From: Alphaproteobacteria bacterium MarineAlpha9_Bin7
GTDB taxonomy: Bacteria; Pseudomonadota; Alphaproteobacteria; UBA7887
Reading direction: 5' to 3'
Length of the DNA stretch: 24,335 nucleotides
Assembly (NCBI GenBank): GCA_002938115.1
Contig: PTKD01000004.1
Coordinates: 1 to 24,335 of the forward strand
In this document: positions 15,183 through 23,868 of the stretch, piece after piece
Position numbering within the stretch: the first letter of the stretch is position 1
How the letters are laid out: each line of letters opens with the position of its first letter
Notes under the pieces: generated by a model
Seen by the model: the letters and a program-made list of their open reading frames with translations, nothing else
What the model was told of the DNA's origin: nothing
Database searches by the model: none
Program-made: the position numbers and the translations under genes

Positions 15183-16396
15183 AGACTCACCCCGAGTGCA
15201 TCTGCCACAATAAAAATATCTTTATCGCCACGGCCACACATGTTCATCACTATAATGTGATCGGACGGCATCTTTGGGGCAACTTTTATAACATGTGCGA
15301 GCGCATGGGCAGGCTCCAAGGCGGCCACAATTCCTTCAAGCCGTGCGCACACCTGGAAAGCCTCTAGCGCTTCACTGTCTGTTGCCGAGACATATGACAC
15401 TCGACCCGCTTCGTATAACCAAGCATGTTCAGGTCCAATACCCGGGTAGTCCAGTCCCGCAGAAATTGAGTGCGCCTCCTCGATCTGACCATCTTCGTCC
15501 TGCAGTAAATACGTGCGATTGCCGTGAAGCACGCCCGGCCTCCCTTTATTTAACGACGCAGCGTGGCGACCAGTACCTATGCCCTCTCCGCCCGCCTCAA
15601 CACCGACCATTTCAACTCCCAAATCACTTAAAAACGGATAGAACAGTCCCATCGCATTCGAACCACCACCGACGCACGCTACTAATGTATCAGGCAAACG
15701 ACCGTCTCCTTCCAACTTCGCTAATTGTTGACGCACCTCCTCGCCAATCACTGACTGAAAATCGCGCACCATTTCAGGGTAAGGATGTGGACCAGCAACA
15801 GTTCCAATTAAATAATAAGTGGTTTCAACGTTGGTCACCCAATCACGCAACGCTTCATTCATGGCATCCTTAAGAGTACGGGCGCCCGACTTCACTGGGA
15901 CTACTTCAGCCCCCAGCAGTTTCATCCGGAAAACATTGGGTTGTTGACGGGCGATGTCGACCTCACCCATATACACAACACAAGGCAAGCCCATTAAGGC
16001 ACACACAGTGGCCGTCGCAACACCATGCTGGCCAGCGCCCGTTTCGGCAATAACTCGACTCTTCCCCATCCGCTTGGCGAGCAAGATTTGCCCGATGCAG
16101 TTATTAATTTTATGGGCTCCGGTGTGGTTAAGCTCGTCACGTTTAAAGTAAATTTTTGCACCCCCTAATTCAGGTGTGAGACGTTCAGCAAAATAAAGAG
16201 GGCTAGGCCTCCCCACATAACTGTCAAAGTATCGGGCCATCTCTTTAGCAAACAACGGATCTTCTTTTGCCGTTCGATATGCTGACTCTAACTCAAGAAC
16301 CAGCGGCATTAAGGTTTCAGCAACAAATCGGCCGCCAAACTCGCCAAAGTGACCGTGTTTATCAGGGTTGTCAGAATAATGTTTAAAATGGTTCAT
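15179..16396 (-). CDS. trpB: Tryptophan synthase beta subunit
   Basis: PLP enzyme that condenses indole from TrpA with L-serine to give L-tryptophan. The product is 405 residues, the standard length. [18 protein letters not shown] is near the N-terminus. The PLP lysine is K96 in [22 protein letters not shown] includes the catalytic Glu, and GGGSNAMG is the phosphate-binding loop of [13 protein letters not shown] and [16 protein letters not shown] confirm the TrpB1 type. There is a 127-base spacer from trpF, which holds a TATAAT on the minus strand, so trpB may have its own promoter. It overlaps trpA. Confidence 0.98.
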   Translation of the reverse strand: MNHFKHYSDNPDKHGHFGEFGGRFVAETLMPLVLELESAYRTAKEDPLFAKEMARYFDSYVGRPSPLYFAERLTPELGGAKIYFKRDELNHTGAHKINNCIGQILLAKRMGKSRVIAETGAGQHGVATATVCALMGLPCVVYMGEVDIARQQPNVFRMKLLGAEVVPVKSGARTLKDAMNEALRDWVTNVETTYYLIGTVAGPHPYPEMVRDFQSVIGEEVRQQLAKLEGDGRLPDTLVACVGGGSNAMGLFYPFLSDLGVEMVGVEAGGEGIGTGRHAASLNKGRPGVLHGNRTYLLQDEDGQIEEAHSISAGLDYPGIGPEHAWLYEAGRVSYVSATDSEALEAFQVCARLEGIVAALEPAHALAHVIKVAPKMPSDHIIVMNMCGRGDKDIFIVADALGVSL

Positions 16397-16523
16397 CAGG
16401 TCTGGGGTCGATTATGATAATACCAGGATAGTTTGATCAATTCTGCTAACTGTCCAACTACAATTATAGCGCAGCATCCGATGGTTGGGCCACGGTTGCA
16501 TTCCTCCAAATAGCGAAAGACCT
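16397..16523 (-). promoter_or_regulatory. trpF-trpB spacer with possible -10 element
   Basis: A 127-base spacer inside the minus-strand run. On the minus strand it contains a perfect TATAAT (16463-16468), but no good -35 lies 16-18 bases upstream. I see no run of Trp codons or alternative hairpins that would suggest a trp attenuator. Internal promoter activity is possible but unproven. Confidence 0.25.
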
Positions 16524-17180
16524 TCAAATAGCACGTGCAGTAGCCAGGAAAGCTTTGATACTCGAGGGATCTTTACGCCCCGGGGAATCTTCTACGCCCG
16601 ATGAAACATCAACAGCGCGCGCTTTGGTAATAGCCACCGCGTCCGGCAGGTTATCCGCCGTCAGTCCCCCCGATAATAACCAAGGAACATTCCAATCTCT
16701 GGCGCCGAGTAATTTCCAATCAAATGCCAACGCATTCCCGCCAGGAAGTGTGTTACCGCAATCCCGAGGCGGCTTTGCATCAAAGAGAAGCCAATCGGCG
16801 ACAGCCTCATAGTCTTCGGCGTTAGCCAGATCTTCATGGTCGGCGATCGGGATAGCTTTAATAATCCGGCACTTAAAATGAGCCCTAATTTCAGCCACCC
16901 TGCGGGGACTCTCACGTCCATGAAGTTGCACCAAAGCATGGGGAAGTACGCCCGTTACCGTCGCCAGTTCCTCATCAGTTGGCTCGACAAAGACACCAAC
17001 TGGCCTAACTGATGTAGGCAGCTTTAGCGCCAGTCTTGCAGCGTCACTTGGTGCAATACAGCGCGGTGAAGGTGGATAAAACACAAACCCGATGAATTGG
17101 GCCCCACCTTCCACAGCCGCCACAACGCAGGCGGCGTCACTCACGCCACAGATCTTGACCATAACTCCAAGTCCGGACAT
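16524..17180 (-). CDS. trpF: Phosphoribosylanthranilate isomerase
   Basis: Third step of tryptophan synthesis: isomerises N-(5-phosphoribosyl)anthranilate to the carboxyphenylamino-deoxyribulose phosphate. The product is 218 residues with a TIM-barrel fold. The catalytic Cys is in VKICGV (Cys11 from this start), and the catalytic Asp is in LLFDAKPP. FIGFVFYPPSPR, VQLHGRE, LPGGNALAFDW, WLLSGGLTADN and VDVSSGVEDSPGRKD are all family landmarks. ATG 17180 overlaps the last base of the pyrF stop (TGATG), which supports this start; an ATG six codons later is an alternative. trpC, trpD and trpE are not in the window. Confidence 0.96.
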   Translation of the reverse strand: MSGLGVMVKICGVSDAACVVAAVEGGAQFIGFVFYPPSPRCIAPSDAARLALKLPTSVRPVGVFVEPTDEELATVTGVLPHALVQLHGRESPRRVAEIRAHFKCRIIKAIPIADHEDLANAEDYEAVADWLLFDAKPPRDCGNTLPGGNALAFDWKLLGARDWNVPWLLSGGLTADNLPDAVAITKARAVDVSSGVEDSPGRKDPSSIKAFLATARAI

Positions 17181-17917
17181 CAGACCGAACCCATCGCTTC
17201 AGAAATTTCTTCAGAAATCAGCCGAGCCGCAGCGGCTGGGTCATCAGCTCGGCTAATCGGCCTACCTACAACCAGATAATCAGCACCCTTAGCCACAGCC
17301 ACTCCTGGCTCTAGGAACCTTTTTTGATCATCAGACTCTGCCCACTTCGGGCGGATTCCTGGCACTACTAATTTGAATTCACCTCCACATACAGAGCGCA
17401 GTATCGCAATTTCGTGTGCCGAGCATACCACCCCGTCAAGACCGCTCGCTTGAGCAAGAACGGCCAATCGTGATACCTGTTCCGCAACTGTCACTTCAAC
17501 TCCCATCTCTCTCAAATCACCGCGATCAAAACTGGTCAACACCGTAACACCGAGTAAAAGTGGTGGTGTATTCCCAGACTGGTCTGCAGCTTTCTTGTTT
17601 GCCTCCACGGCCGCTCGCATCATTGCCCCGCCACCGCTGGCGTGAAGAGTGATCATCGCCGGCTGGCAAGCCGCGGCCGCAGCAACAGCGCCCGCAACCG
17701 TATTCGGAATATCAAACAATTTTAAATCAAGAAACACCGGCAGTCCGATGCTGGTTAGCAGCGCTACACCGTAAGGGCCATGCGCGCTAAAAAATTCTAA
17801 GCCAACTTTGACACCTCCTACTTGCCCCGAAACCGCGAGGGCCAGAGACTTTGCGCGATCGCAATCATTCGTGTCGATCGCGCAGAAAATCCTCCACGCA
17901 TGATTATTGTCAATCAT
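17180..17917 (-). CDS. pyrF: Orotidine-5'-phosphate decarboxylase
   Basis: Last step of de novo UMP synthesis: decarboxylates orotidine 5'-phosphate. The product is 245 residues. The catalytic Asp-Lys-Asp-Lys network is visible: CAIDTND near the N-terminus, GGVKVGLEFF, and FLDLKLFDIPNT (D-x-K-x-x-D). The phosphate-binding end is LVVPGIRPKWA...DQKR and ADYLVVGRPI. I chose ATG 17917 over the preceding in-frame TTG at 17920; neither has a clear ribosome binding site. It is coupled to trpF by a 1-base overlap, pairing two TIM-barrel enzymes from different pathways. Confidence 0.96.
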   Translation of the reverse strand: MIDNNHAWRIFCAIDTNDCDRAKSLALAVSGQVGGVKVGLEFFSAHGPYGVALLTSIGLPVFLDLKLFDIPNTVAGAVAAAAACQPAMITLHASGGGAMMRAAVEANKKAADQSGNTPPLLLGVTVLTSFDRGDLREMGVEVTVAEQVSRLAVLAQASGLDGVVCSAHEIAILRSVCGGEFKLVVPGIRPKWAESDDQKRFLEPGVAVAKGADYLVVGRPISRADDPAAAARLISEEISEAMGSV

Positions 17918-18074
17918 CAATTAGTAACGGCGGCGTATATGAGCCTGCCAAGGCATTCCGCACCACGAGTCCCCAAGCCACGTTACAAGAACTAGCTGGA
18001 AAATTTCGAATATCACGTGGGATCACCAAAATTAGAAAAAGCATCCGAACTACCAGCAATCCCTCCCATGGCGC
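17918..18074. other. lapA-pyrF spacer
   Basis: A 157-base spacer without a gene. On the minus strand a TTGGCA lies 19 bases before a TACTAA close to the pyrF start, which is too far apart for a convincing promoter. No terminator-like hairpin with a T-run was found. Confidence 0.3.
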
Positions 18075-18398
18075 TCACTTCCCCCCACCTCCCTCATCCA
18101 GCGGACTAGGATGCCGCCTGCGTTCCTCTGCCAATTTAGCCTCAAGCAACCTCAAGCGGCGGCTCTGGCTACGTACTTCCTGTCGCTTGCTTAAACCCGA
18201 AAGCCACATACCAACACCACCCAGGAGGACACCCATGAACAGTATGCTCATCAGCACAAGGTAAATTGGCGCCTCAATTGTAAAGGGCAATGGCGCAAAC
18301 TTGATCAGGACAACGCTTCTGTTGGAAAGCGAAAATACAACTCCCGCAGACACCAATAGCACCAAAAGAATCCGAAACACCGGTCGCCACCAGCGCAA
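18075..18398 (-). CDS. lapA: LapA/DUF1049-family inner-membrane protein
   Basis: Small inner-membrane protein of the LapA (YciS-like) family; in E. coli LapA works with LapB in controlling lipopolysaccharide synthesis. From TTG 18398 the product is 107 residues: a first membrane helix near residues 8-23 (FRILLVLLVSAGVVFSL), the typical SNRSVVLIKFAPLPFTIEAP linker, a second helix near 44-66 (YLVLMSILFMGVLLGGVGMW), and a basic, probably helical cytoplasmic tail ending in GGGGK. The open frame runs upstream inside ihfB, but family members begin just before the first helix. GGTAGG about 7 bases before TTG 18398 supports that start; TTG 18416 is an alternative. It lies 28 bases after ihfB. Confidence 0.8.
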   Translation of the reverse strand: MRWWRPVFRILLVLLVSAGVVFSLSNRSVVLIKFAPLPFTIEAPIYLVLMSILFMGVLLGGVGMWLSGLSKRQEVRSQSRRLRLLEAKLAEERRRHPSPLDEGGGGK

Positions 18399-18426
18399 AA
18401 CAGTGCCTACCGGCAAACCTCTAGTA

Positions 18427-18708
18427 TCAGTCCTTGTTGATACGTGCACGCAGCCCCTTACCGGACTTGAAATACGGAACCAATTTTTCCGGAACCCGAA
18501 CGGCCACACCAGTGCGAGGATTGCGCCCGGTACGCGCCGAACGTCTTTTGGCCGAAAACGCGCCGAAGCCACGCAACTCCACCCTATCGCCACGCGCCAG
18601 CGCGCCCGCGATCTGGTCAAATATTGTGGAAACGATCCTATCTATATCTCGTTGATACAGATGCGGATTCGCCTCAGATAAACGAAGAATCAGTTCCGAC
18701 TTAGTCAT
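18427..18708 (-). CDS. ihfB: Integration host factor beta subunit
   Basis: DNA-bending nucleoid protein that pairs with IhfA and acts in recombination, replication and sigma54 promoter activation. The product is 93 residues. It starts [17 protein letters not shown] and shows [14 protein letters not shown], followed by the DNA-intercalating beta arm [10 protein letters not shown] with its key proline, then [11 protein letters not shown]. These features separate it from HU and point to the beta subunit. It sits between sppA and lapA in the order normal for alphaproteobacteria. A GC-rich hairpin lies upstream in the sppA-ihfB spacer. IhfA is not in the window. Confidence 0.95.
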   Translation of the reverse strand: MTKSELILRLSEANPHLYQRDIDRIVSTIFDQIAGALARGDRVELRGFGAFSAKRRSARTGRNPRTGVAVRVPEKLVPYFKSGKGLRARINKD

Positions 18709-18754
18709 CTACGGCACTCGCCCTTAGCTTCCCACCGGATCAGTACCCGAACGC

Positions 18755-18778
18755 AGCGCCGGCCCCAGGGGCAGCGCT
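18755..18778. other. GC-rich stem-loop between sppA and ihfB
   Basis: AGCGC (18755-18759) pairs with GCGCT (18774-18778), and GCCC (18762-18765) pairs with GGGC (18769-18772), with loop CAG and a 2:1 internal bulge. This is nine mostly GC pairs. On the minus strand, the direction of transcription, no T-run follows, so it does not look like a standard intrinsic terminator. It could be an mRNA processing, stability or partial termination element that sets ihfB level relative to sppA. Confidence 0.5.
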
Positions 18779-18806
18779 AGACCGTACTTGGACCCACCCA
18801 GTTCCA

Positions 18807-19724
18807 TCACTTAATCGAAATGAAAGGGTGCCAAACGGAAACAAGTCCGTCAAGTGTAAGGGTTTCCGCCAAATAGGACTTTTTAAACGCGATCGAGAGA
18901 AACCAGTCCAGCCAATGTTTGGCACCCTTGATATCTAAACTGCGTTCAGGCAACGCCGCCGAGATCGCATAGCGCTCTTCGAGCCAGCGACGAGCCTCAG
19001 GCAACCCCCCAAGAGCATCAATCAAGCCGTTTGATTTGGCGGACGCACCGCTAAACACCCGCCCATCGCTCAACCCGTCGACAACGTTCGGATCAATGCC
19101 GCGACGCTCCACAATCATTTGCTTAAACATGGCATGTATCTCATTGACTAAACTCTGGTTTACTGAGCGCGCCTCCGGTGTCATGCGTTCCAGCATATTG
19201 GGTTGAGCTTTTAAGGGTCCACTTCGAATAGTTTCACTTTCAACACCCATCATATCCATCAGCCCAACTAAATTCGTCGCCTCAAGAACGACCCCAATCG
19301 ACCCGGTGATTGTGCTTTCACGAGCAAAAATGCGATCTGCAGCAAGTGCAACCATATACCCACCGGATGCCGCAACGCCATCCATCACCGCTACGACAGG
19401 CTTAGCCTCAGCCACGGCCCGCACAGCCATATATATACCCTCGCTTGCCGCAGTTTCTCCGCCAGGACTATTTATGAGGAGTAAAAGGGCAAGTGCGTCC
19501 TGATCCTCAATCAAGTCACTCAAGATCTGCTCACGCCGAGCGTCGCTAACGATCAGTCCGTCTATTCCCAAAGATGCCACGTATTGGCGATGGCCACTCA
19601 AATTTTCCCTTCCTAGTACAACGGCGGCTATCACGATACCGCCAAATATCGCAGCTGCTCGCCACAATGCTGCGTGGCGTTTCAACCGGCGACGATCAAG
19701 AAAAATATCTGTGTCTGAGGGCAT
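18807..19724 (-). CDS. sppA: Signal peptide peptidase SppA
   Basis: Inner-membrane serine protease of the S49 family that degrades cleaved signal peptides. The product is 305 residues, the short single-domain form rather than the double-length E. coli form. A membrane anchor spans about 22-38 (RAAAIFGGIVIAAVVLG) after a basic N-terminus. INSPGGETAASEGIY is at 84-98, the catalytic Ser120 in DGVAASGGYMVA, TGSIGVV at 140-146, and the general-base Lys172 in RSGPLKAQPN. ATG 19724 has a short TTAGG just upstream. rpsA is 90 bases upstream and ihfB 99 bases downstream, so cotranscription is plausible. Confidence 0.95.
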   Translation of the reverse strand: MPSDTDIFLDRRRLKRHAALWRAAAIFGGIVIAAVVLGRENLSGHRQYVASLGIDGLIVSDARREQILSDLIEDQDALALLLLINSPGGETAASEGIYMAVRAVAEAKPVVAVMDGVAASGGYMVALAADRIFARESTITGSIGVVLEATNLVGLMDMMGVESETIRSGPLKAQPNMLERMTPEARSVNQSLVNEIHAMFKQMIVERRGIDPNVVDGLSDGRVFSGASAKSNGLIDALGGLPEARRWLEERYAISAALPERSLDIKGAKHWLDWFLSIAFKKSYLAETLTLDGLVSVWHPFISIK

Positions 19725-19814
19725 TGCCTAATGTCAGATCAAGTACACGGAATCGACTTCCGCGCAGCAAAAGCGCTACCTACGAACTGAGAGAGTACGA
19801 CAAAATTATATTCC

Positions 19815-21632
19815 TCAATCCTGTTCGGAATTGGATTCACCATCACTATCACTACTGGCAGCCGCAACTTCATCCTCGTCTGTTGAGATGCCCTCGATAC
19901 CGTCAGCATCAGTTTTTTGATTCGCTTCTTCCTTCTCGCTGATGGCGGCACCTAATATCTCACCTAGACTTGCACCGCTTGAAGCGGAGCCATACTCAGC
20001 CATAGCTCGCTTCTCTTCTTCTATCTCAAGCGCCTTTATCGACAGGGAAAATTTCCGACCAGCTTTATCCACTTGAGTGACCTTTGCGTCCACTTTTTCG
20101 CCAACCGAAAATCGTTCCATCCTCTGATCGCCGCGGTCACGAGCCAGGTCAGCGCGGCGAATTTGTCCCGTCAGGCCATCACTGAGTGTGACTGCTAAAC
20201 CAGATTCAAGCACGGCTGAAACTACACACGTAACTACTTGTCCTTTTTTCAGGGCTCGCGCAGCATTTACAAACGGATCTTCCGTAAGTTGCTTAACACC
20301 GAGACTGATTCGCTCTTTCTCGATATCAATTTCGAGGACCTTCGCCTTAATTGTGTCGCCCTTCCTATAGCCGGCGACAACCTCATCTCCTGGCTTATCC
20401 CACGCCAAATCAGTCATATGAATCAGACCATCAATATTGCCAGGCATACCAACGAACAAGCCAAATTCGGTGACGTTTTTGATTTCTCCTTCGATTACAG
20501 CTCCGACAGGATTCAAATCACTAATGTCTTCCCAGGGGTTGGCTCCCATTTGTTTAAGGCCCAGGCTTATTCGGCGCTTTTCCGGATCCACATCAAGCAC
20601 CATGACTTCGACCTGCTCGCTGGTCGATACTATTTTCCCGGGGTGTACGTTTTTTTTCGTCCAACTCATTTCAGATACATGGACCAAGCCCTCCACCCCA
20701 GCCTCAAGTTCTACGAATGCACCATAGTCCGTAATATTCGTGACTCGGCCGTTAAACTTCCCTTCTATCGGGTATTTCAGTGCAACTCCATCCCACGGAT
20801 CGGCCTCCAGTTGCTTCATGCCAAGGCTAATGCGCTCTGTTTCTAAATTAAAACGAATAACCTGCACTTTTACGGCTTGCCCGATGCTCACGGCTTCGGA
20901 CGGATGGTTGATACGCTTCCACGCAATGTCCGTGACGTGTAAAAGACCGTCAACCTCCCCAAGATCAACAAACGCACCGTAGTCCGTTATGTTTTTCACC
21001 ACACCATCCAGTATCTGCCCTTCTTTAAGACCCGACAGAAGCTCGGCACGTGCCTCGGCGCGCGACTCCTCCATGACTGCACGACGCGACACAACAATAT
21101 TCCCCCGGCGCCGATCCATTTTTAGAATCTGGAACGGTTGCTTGTTCCCCATCAATGGCCCGATATCGCGCACAGGCCGGACATCAACTTGGCTCTGCGG
21201 CAAGAAGGCAACCGCTCCGTCAAGATCAACCGTATAACCGCCCTTCACTCGTCCGAAAATTGTCCCGTCTACCCGGTTACTTATGCCGAACGCCTTCTCA
21301 AGTTGCACCCAAGCCTCCTCTCGCCGCGCCCTCTCGCGGCTGAGCGCCACCTCTCCATTTCGGTTTTCCAGCCGATCGAGGAACACCTCAACCTTGTCGC
21401 CCACCTTAATTTCAATAGTCGCACCGGGAGCAGAAAATTCCTTAAGCGACACACGACCTTCCGATTTCAACCCAACATCTATCACCGCAGCATCATTTTC
21501 GATGGCGATGACCGTACCCTCAATTACGGTACCTTCGAGCTTTTCTGACGATAGCAGCGACTCTTTAAATATGGTCGCAAAATCCTCGTTTGTGCCTAAA
21601 GGGTTGGTACTTTGCCCTGATACTTCACTCAT
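19815..21632 (-). CDS. rpsA: 30S ribosomal protein S1
   Basis: mRNA-binding ribosomal protein that helps load transcripts with weak ribosome binding sites. The product is 605 residues with six S1 domains: about 33-100, 118-184, 205-274, 288-361, 375-448 and 462-534. Domains 3-5 have classic KNITDYGAFVDL/GLLHVTD/ERISLG patterns; 1 and 2 are the divergent ribosome-docking pair. The alphaproteobacterial tail GSASSGASLGEILGAAI (548-564) follows. About 40 further residues (565-605), rich in Asp, Glu and Ser, make it longer than the usual 560-570. AGG lies only a few bases before ATG 21632, giving a poor ribosome binding site, as is common for self-regulated rpsA. It follows cmk by 69 bases. Confidence 0.97.
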   Translation of the reverse strand: MSEVSGQSTNPLGTNEDFATIFKESLLSSEKLEGTVIEGTVIAIENDAAVIDVGLKSEGRVSLKEFSAPGATIEIKVGDKVEVFLDRLENRNGEVALSRERARREEAWVQLEKAFGISNRVDGTIFGRVKGGYTVDLDGAVAFLPQSQVDVRPVRDIGPLMGNKQPFQILKMDRRRGNIVVSRRAVMEESRAEARAELLSGLKEGQILDGVVKNITDYGAFVDLGEVDGLLHVTDIAWKRINHPSEAVSIGQAVKVQVIRFNLETERISLGMKQLEADPWDGVALKYPIEGKFNGRVTNITDYGAFVELEAGVEGLVHVSEMSWTKKNVHPGKIVSTSEQVEVMVLDVDPEKRRISLGLKQMGANPWEDISDLNPVGAVIEGEIKNVTEFGLFVGMPGNIDGLIHMTDLAWDKPGDEVVAGYRKGDTIKAKVLEIDIEKERISLGVKQLTEDPFVNAARALKKGQVVTCVVSAVLESGLAVTLSDGLTGQIRRADLARDRGDQRMERFSVGEKVDAKVTQVDKAGRKFSLSIKALEIEEEKRAMAEYGSASSGASLGEILGAAISEKEEANQKTDADGIEGISTDEDEVAAASSDSDGESNSEQD

Positions 21633-21701
21633 CCTGCACGCCTGTTCCTATGCCTTCGCTGCCGAAATTGAGACACAATGACCCACGTCACCGCATATCA
21701 A

Positions 21702-22367
21702 TCATTCGCTTCGACCATTCTCAATATAATGCAACATCACAAACTCATACGCCGCCTCAAAGGCGGCGTCAGCATCCATATTTGTCGTATCCAACAAGAA
21801 GGCTTCTCCCACCGGCACCATCGGCGCCACCTCACGGCGACGGTCCCGCTCATCACGCTCCTGCATCTCCCGCAGGACAACTGACCTTATACTGTGTACG
21901 CCTCGGCCTCGCAACTCTTGATATCGGCGCTCGGCGCGGACTTCAGCGCTGGCAGTAACAAAAATCTTAATATCTGCGTCAGGCAAAATCACTGAGCCAA
22001 TATCGCGGCCATCGAGCACCGCACCCTTGGCCCCGCCAGGCGGTGAAGCGGCAAAGCCGCGCTGGAAGCCAATTAAAGCGCTCCGCACACCATCATGGGT
22101 TGCGATCAAAGACGCCAATCCAGCCAGCCGCTCGTCGCGGAGTTGAGACCCCGCCAAATCATCCGCACTTAGTGATCGTGCCGCCGCAGTCGCAGCCTGT
22201 TCAGAGATAGCATTGCTTTTGCCACGCATCAGTCGAGCTGCAGTAGCACGATAAAGGAGGCCAGTGTCAAGGTGAGCCAGTCCGAGACTTGCTGCTAGGC
22301 GCCTGGCAAGAGTTCCTTTGCCCGCCGCTGCCGGTCCATCGATTGCTATCACCATGCTTTTGGTCAC
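21702..22367 (-). CDS. cmk: Cytidylate kinase
   Basis: Phosphorylates CMP and dCMP with ATP, feeding CTP and dCTP pools. The product is 221 residues. The P-loop is GPAAAGKGT at 11-19, followed by LAHLDTGLLYRA, the GAVLDGRDIGSVILPDADIKIFV core, and the lid arginine region SAEVRAERRYQEL. ATG 22367 overlaps the aroA stop by 4 bases (ATGA), so aroA and cmk are translationally coupled. The aroA-cmk-rpsA order is conserved widely in Proteobacteria, and the neighbouring gene identities agree with it. Confidence 0.97.
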   Translation of the reverse strand: MTKSMVIAIDGPAAAGKGTLARRLAASLGLAHLDTGLLYRATAARLMRGKSNAISEQAATAAARSLSADDLAGSQLRDERLAGLASLIATHDGVRSALIGFQRGFAASPPGGAKGAVLDGRDIGSVILPDADIKIFVTASAEVRAERRYQELRGRGVHSIRSVVLREMQERDERDRRREVAPMVPVGEAFLLDTTNMDADAAFEAAYEFVMLHYIENGRSE

Positions 22368-23710
22368 CCAGAACCAGAAAAAGAGGCGCCAAGGACCGAC
22401 ATGTCTCCCACAAACCCTGGATAACTGCTAGCGATCATTGATCCATCATCTACAATTATTGCCTTCTTGGCGGCCAGGCCCAAGGTGAGAAACGCCATTG
22501 CAATTCGGTGATCATGTTGAGTGACTATCCGCCCACCACCCTCCGGAATATTATCAGGGCCAGCTCCTACCACAGTAAGGCTGTCCTCCTCGACTAAAGT
22601 CTCTACGCCACACTCTCTCAAACCTTCCACTATCGCCGCTAGACGGTCACTTTCTTTCAGCCGTAGCTCGCCCAATCCATGCATCACTGTCGCACCGTGG
22701 GCGCAAGCAGCAGCCATGGCCAAAATCGGGTACTCATCAATCATGGACGGTGCTCGCTCGGCGGGCACCTCTATCCCTTTTAGAGACGAAGTTCGGGCCG
22801 TAAGGTTAGCTACGGGCTCGCCACAAGCGGTTTCTACCGAGTCGATGGTAAGTTCAGCGCCCATCTCAAGCAAGCACTGGAACAAACCAGCACGCCGTTC
22901 ATTCACACCAACGCCCTGCACCGTCACCTTGGAATCACGCGTGATCAACGCACCAACGAGTGGAAAGGCAGCTGAAGATGGATCACCCGGCACGATCACG
23001 TCTTGGGCACGAAGCTCTGGCTGACCCACCAGAGCGATGTGACTTTCACTTCCTATTGCCTCTATCGAAACTTCAGCACCAAAGACTCGTAGTAAATTCT
23101 CAGTATGATCACGGGTCGAAAGCGTCTCGATTACTGTGGTTTTACCGGGCGCGTTGAGGCCAGCCAACAGGACAGCAGATTTAATTTGCGCGGACGGCAC
23201 TGGCAGACGGTAAGTAATAGGTATAGGGGTGATTGCACCGTCAATTGATACCGGCATGCCACCGTGCCTGGCCGTCGTTACTGACGCGCCCATTTGCATG
23301 AGCGGCGCGGCCACGCGGGCCATTGGACGGCCACGCAACGACTCATCGCCGGTGAAGGTAACATGTATAGAATGACTGGCCACGACTCCCATGAGCAAGC
23401 GCGCAGCTGTACCGCTGTTGCCAAGGTCGATAATATTCGAAGGCTCACACAAACCAGAAAGACCTACCCCCTCGACTACACAGGTGCCCGTCGCGCCTAA
23501 AGTGATAGACACCCCACATTGACGAAGCGCGCTCGCTGTATGCGTCAAATCGTCGGCGGTGAGTAAACCTTGAATATTTGAGCATCCGGCAGATAGCGCA
23601 GCCAATATCAACGCTCTATGAGAAATTGATTTGTCACCAGGCGCGCAAAGTATTCCTTGCAAAGGGTGGGAAGGTTCGGCTTGTATCGGACTTGGGACAA
23701 GATTGCTCAT
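22364..23710 (-). CDS. aroA: 3-phosphoshikimate 1-carboxyvinyltransferase (EPSP synthase)
   Basis: Sixth shikimate step: joins phosphoenolpyruvate to shikimate 3-phosphate; target of glyphosate. The product is 448 residues. GDKSISHRA is at 25-33, LGNSGTAARLLMG at 96-108, RGRPMARV at 126-133, SAQIK at 173-177, RDHTE at 200-204, MIDEYP at 323-328 (Asp325) and LKESDR at 351-356 (Glu353). GDK-x, SAQ-x-K and R-x-H-T-E match the class II (CP4-like) pattern, but the fourth class II motif N-x-T-R reads NERR (270-273). Gly100 matches the glyphosate-sensitive Gly96 of E. coli rather than the Ala of CP4. It is the first gene of the minus-strand series, behind a good promoter. Confidence 0.97.
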   Translation of the reverse strand: MSNLVPSPIQAEPSHPLQGILCAPGDKSISHRALILAALSAGCSNIQGLLTADDLTHTASALRQCGVSITLGATGTCVVEGVGLSGLCEPSNIIDLGNSGTAARLLMGVVASHSIHVTFTGDESLRGRPMARVAAPLMQMGASVTTARHGGMPVSIDGAITPIPITYRLPVPSAQIKSAVLLAGLNAPGKTTVIETLSTRDHTENLLRVFGAEVSIEAIGSESHIALVGQPELRAQDVIVPGDPSSAAFPLVGALITRDSKVTVQGVGVNERRAGLFQCLLEMGAELTIDSVETACGEPVANLTARTSSLKGIEVPAERAPSMIDEYPILAMAAACAHGATVMHGLGELRLKESDRLAAIVEGLRECGVETLVEEDSLTVVGAGPDNIPEGGGRIVTQHDHRIAMAFLTLGLAAKKAIIVDDGSMIASSYPGFVGDMSVLGASFSGSG

Positions 23711-23737
23711 GAGGCTTTGATGTAGGGTGGGCGTGAA

Positions 23738-23765
23738 ATATTATGCCTCCAATACAGGCGGTCAA
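23738..23765 (-). promoter_or_regulatory. Probable sigma70-type promoter for aroA-cmk-rpsA
   Basis: Read on the minus strand, TTGACC (23760-23765) is followed by a 16-base spacer and TAATAT (23738-23743). This matches -35 at five of six positions with acceptable spacing. It would place the transcript start near 23731, about 20 bases before the aroA ATG at 23710, leaving a short leader. Confidence 0.55.
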
Positions 23766-23868
23766 TGCACACGATTGAGGGCACGATACTCTTTTTGCTT
23801 TGACAGGCCGAGCTTAACATGGCAAAGGGCCGCGAAATAAGTGTTCGTCGTGAAGATGGGGGAACGCA

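Noticed and set aside
15295..15873. 192-codon open frame opposite trpB
   Set aside because: It lies wholly antisense to trpB, is rich in Pro, Arg and His as expected of a shadow frame, and has no recognisable domain.
18075..18620. 181-residue version of LapA starting inside ihfB
   Set aside because: The upstream part is the antisense-free shadow of ihfB in another frame; family members start just before the first membrane helix, where a TTG with a ribosome binding site exists.
20238..20846. 202-codon open frame opposite rpsA
   Set aside because: Entirely antisense to the repeated S1 domains, whose regular codon pattern leaves the complementary frame open; no family resemblance.
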